A DNA stretch of 64,000 nucleotides from Zonotrichia leucophrys gambelii (lineage: Eukaryota; Chordata; Aves; Passeriformes; Passerellidae). The stretch covers positions 45,614,585-45,678,584 of the forward strand of contig NC_088170.1 of the NCBI RefSeq assembly GCF_028769735.1, in the 5' to 3' direction. Below are positions 62,670 through 64,000 of the stretch, one piece after another; position 1 is the stretch's first letter; each line of letters opens with the position of its first letter. The position numbers and the translations under genes are program-made. The notes below the pieces were generated by a model. That model saw only the letters and a program-made list of their open reading frames with translations, had not been told where the DNA came from and did no database searches.

Positions 62670-64000
62670 TACTGTAAAGATTAAGCAAGTTCTTTTATTT
62701 CATACTAGCATTACGTAGCAACCAATATGAGTGTCTAGGTAAACAGAGACTTTGTGAAATGTATTGCTGCAAAGCTGACCAGTAATGCACACAAATGATA
62801 AAGTCATCAACTCTGCTTATTGCCAGAAATAAAAAAAAAGGCTTCAGGAGCAAATAACACTGATTCATACTGTACTGTGCTCAAGCACTAGTAAACAAAA
62901 TCTATTAAATTACATGGGTGGAAAAAAAATCTAGAGCAGCTTTGTTATCTTAGTTGTGACACCTTATTTAAATTTCAGGCATTACTTCTTTATATCAGCA
63001 TAAATATGTAGCCTTCTACAGGTTTTATGATGTGGTTACAGACATAAAAATGTTATAGTAGAAAGCAAGAGCTAGTTCAAGGAATTCCAGACTTTGAAAT
63101 CAGCAAGATACAAAGCTAAAATTCATATGTTCCTTTTCAAGTTATGAATACTTTCACTAAAACATAAATATTTTAACATATATTATTTTTTCTGACATTC
63201 AAAATTGTAAAGTCAATATGGCAGAATTATTGTTAAAAGCACATATTTACAAATATTCTTTTTTCCATACATAAAGTATTTGGCATAATTATAACAATCT
63301 TACTGCATACACAACCGTTTGCTTCTTTTTCACATAATGGTACACTCCTTATTAAAATTTACCAATTATGTACAAAAATACTTGAACATTTATTATAGAA
63401 AACTTCTATAACTACTGTCAACAGCTTGTAACTGCTGAAGGTTTAATTGAGAGAATATAAAAAAGTGGTCACTTTCTTCCAGTTAAACTATCAACAAATC
63501 AAACACAGCTAAGATCAACATGAGCTTCCCAACAAAAGAGGGAGAATATTTTTAACAATATGATTTAAAATGCAGTTCACACATCTGTTCCCAAACACAT
63601 TTAAACAGTCAATAAAAGAAAGAGGATACAAAACATACATACAGAAGGTGCTTTTTTTTTCTTTTCCCTCCACATTCCTATGTCTTGGCATTAGCTTTCC
63701 AGAGCTCTTCAGATGCCAGTCACTAAAATACAACCTAAGGCCAAACACTATTTTCAACAATAAAGATGATGGTGATGAACTCGAGCTAAAAAGCAAATCA
63801 AAAGCTTGGCTCCAATGGCTCATACACATCCAAGGAACTGTTCAGAATTTTTGCTAGATTTTTACAAAATTATTAATGACCTTTGCAATTAGCTTTTGAA
63901 ATATATGGATTGTAAACCAGCCATTTGTATTTTTAAAAATTGGCTCATTTAGTGAATTGCCTTGATAATAGTCAGTACTGACTCTTGTACGCAAGTTAAA
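62670..64000 (-). other. Possible 3' untranslated region on the minus strand, perhaps DOCK4
   Basis: Read on the minus strand this stretch is repeat-free, U-rich and looks like a vertebrate 3' UTR. It has several AU-rich blocks, UGUAAAUAU-type motifs (around 63245-63255), an internal AATAAA (around 63390) and a terminal AATAAA at 62699-62694 that could place the cleavage site near 62675. No coding frame is recognised. In vertebrates DOCK4 lies upstream of IMMP2L in the same orientation, so its 3' end should be the next feature to the right of this promoter. Both the UTR call and the gene name are inference; the stop codon would be beyond position 64000. Confidence 0.3.

Noticed and set aside
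1..64000. CRISPR array, bacterial operon, phage or intact provirus
   Set aside because: No regularly spaced repeats, no dense coding and no gag, pol or env frames; the sequence is vertebrate throughout.

Overview
The window reads as nuclear DNA from a bird, most likely an oscine passerine. It is AT-rich, has one strong CpG island, contains only two recognisable coding exons in 64 kb, and carries bird-type dispersed repeats: several truncated CR1 LINE 3' ends, a tRNA-Ile-headed SINE with a CR1-type tail (TguSINE1-like, a passerine family), and retroviral LTR remnants. Nothing bacterial, plasmid-like, phage-like or CRISPR-like is present, and there is no autonomous rRNA or tRNA gene.

The one gene I can identify firmly is IMMP2L, subunit 2 of the mitochondrial inner-membrane peptidase, on the minus strand. 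The promoter CpG island lies at about 41.69-42.49 kb, with a probable non-coding first exon ending at a splice donor at 42297/42298. Coding exon 2 (33082-33219) has the ATG and the catalytic serine region (residues 1-45). Coding exon 3 (26016-26119) has residues 46-79 plus two bases of codon 80. The gene leaves the window to the left inside intron 3; the exon with the catalytic lysine is not present. Positions 1-42297 are therefore introns 3, 2 and 1 with scattered repeats.

Right of the promoter (42.5-62.6 kb) is intergenic DNA. It holds an ERVK-like LTR close upstream of the promoter, an ERVL-like LTR at 44.2-44.8 kb, CR1 fragments at 47.2 and 58.4 kb, and a compact minus-strand LTR with an adjacent CpG-rich block at 55.6-56.8 kb. 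The last 1.3 kb (about 62.67-64 kb) resembles a 3' untranslated region read from the minus strand. In vertebrates the gene upstream of IMMP2L, in the same orientation, is DOCK4, so this could be the end of the DOCK4 3' UTR. That is inference from synteny and composition, not a coding match.

Repeat family names are from memory of avian repeat sequences; LTR ends are approximate because no clear target-site duplications were found. No novel multi-gene system is visible. The points most worth checking are the promoter architecture (a perfect CLEAR-type E-box palindrome and a very strong G-quadruplex run), LTRs close to the promoter and in intron 2, two foldback structures in intron 1, and a possible 3' UTR at the right edge.
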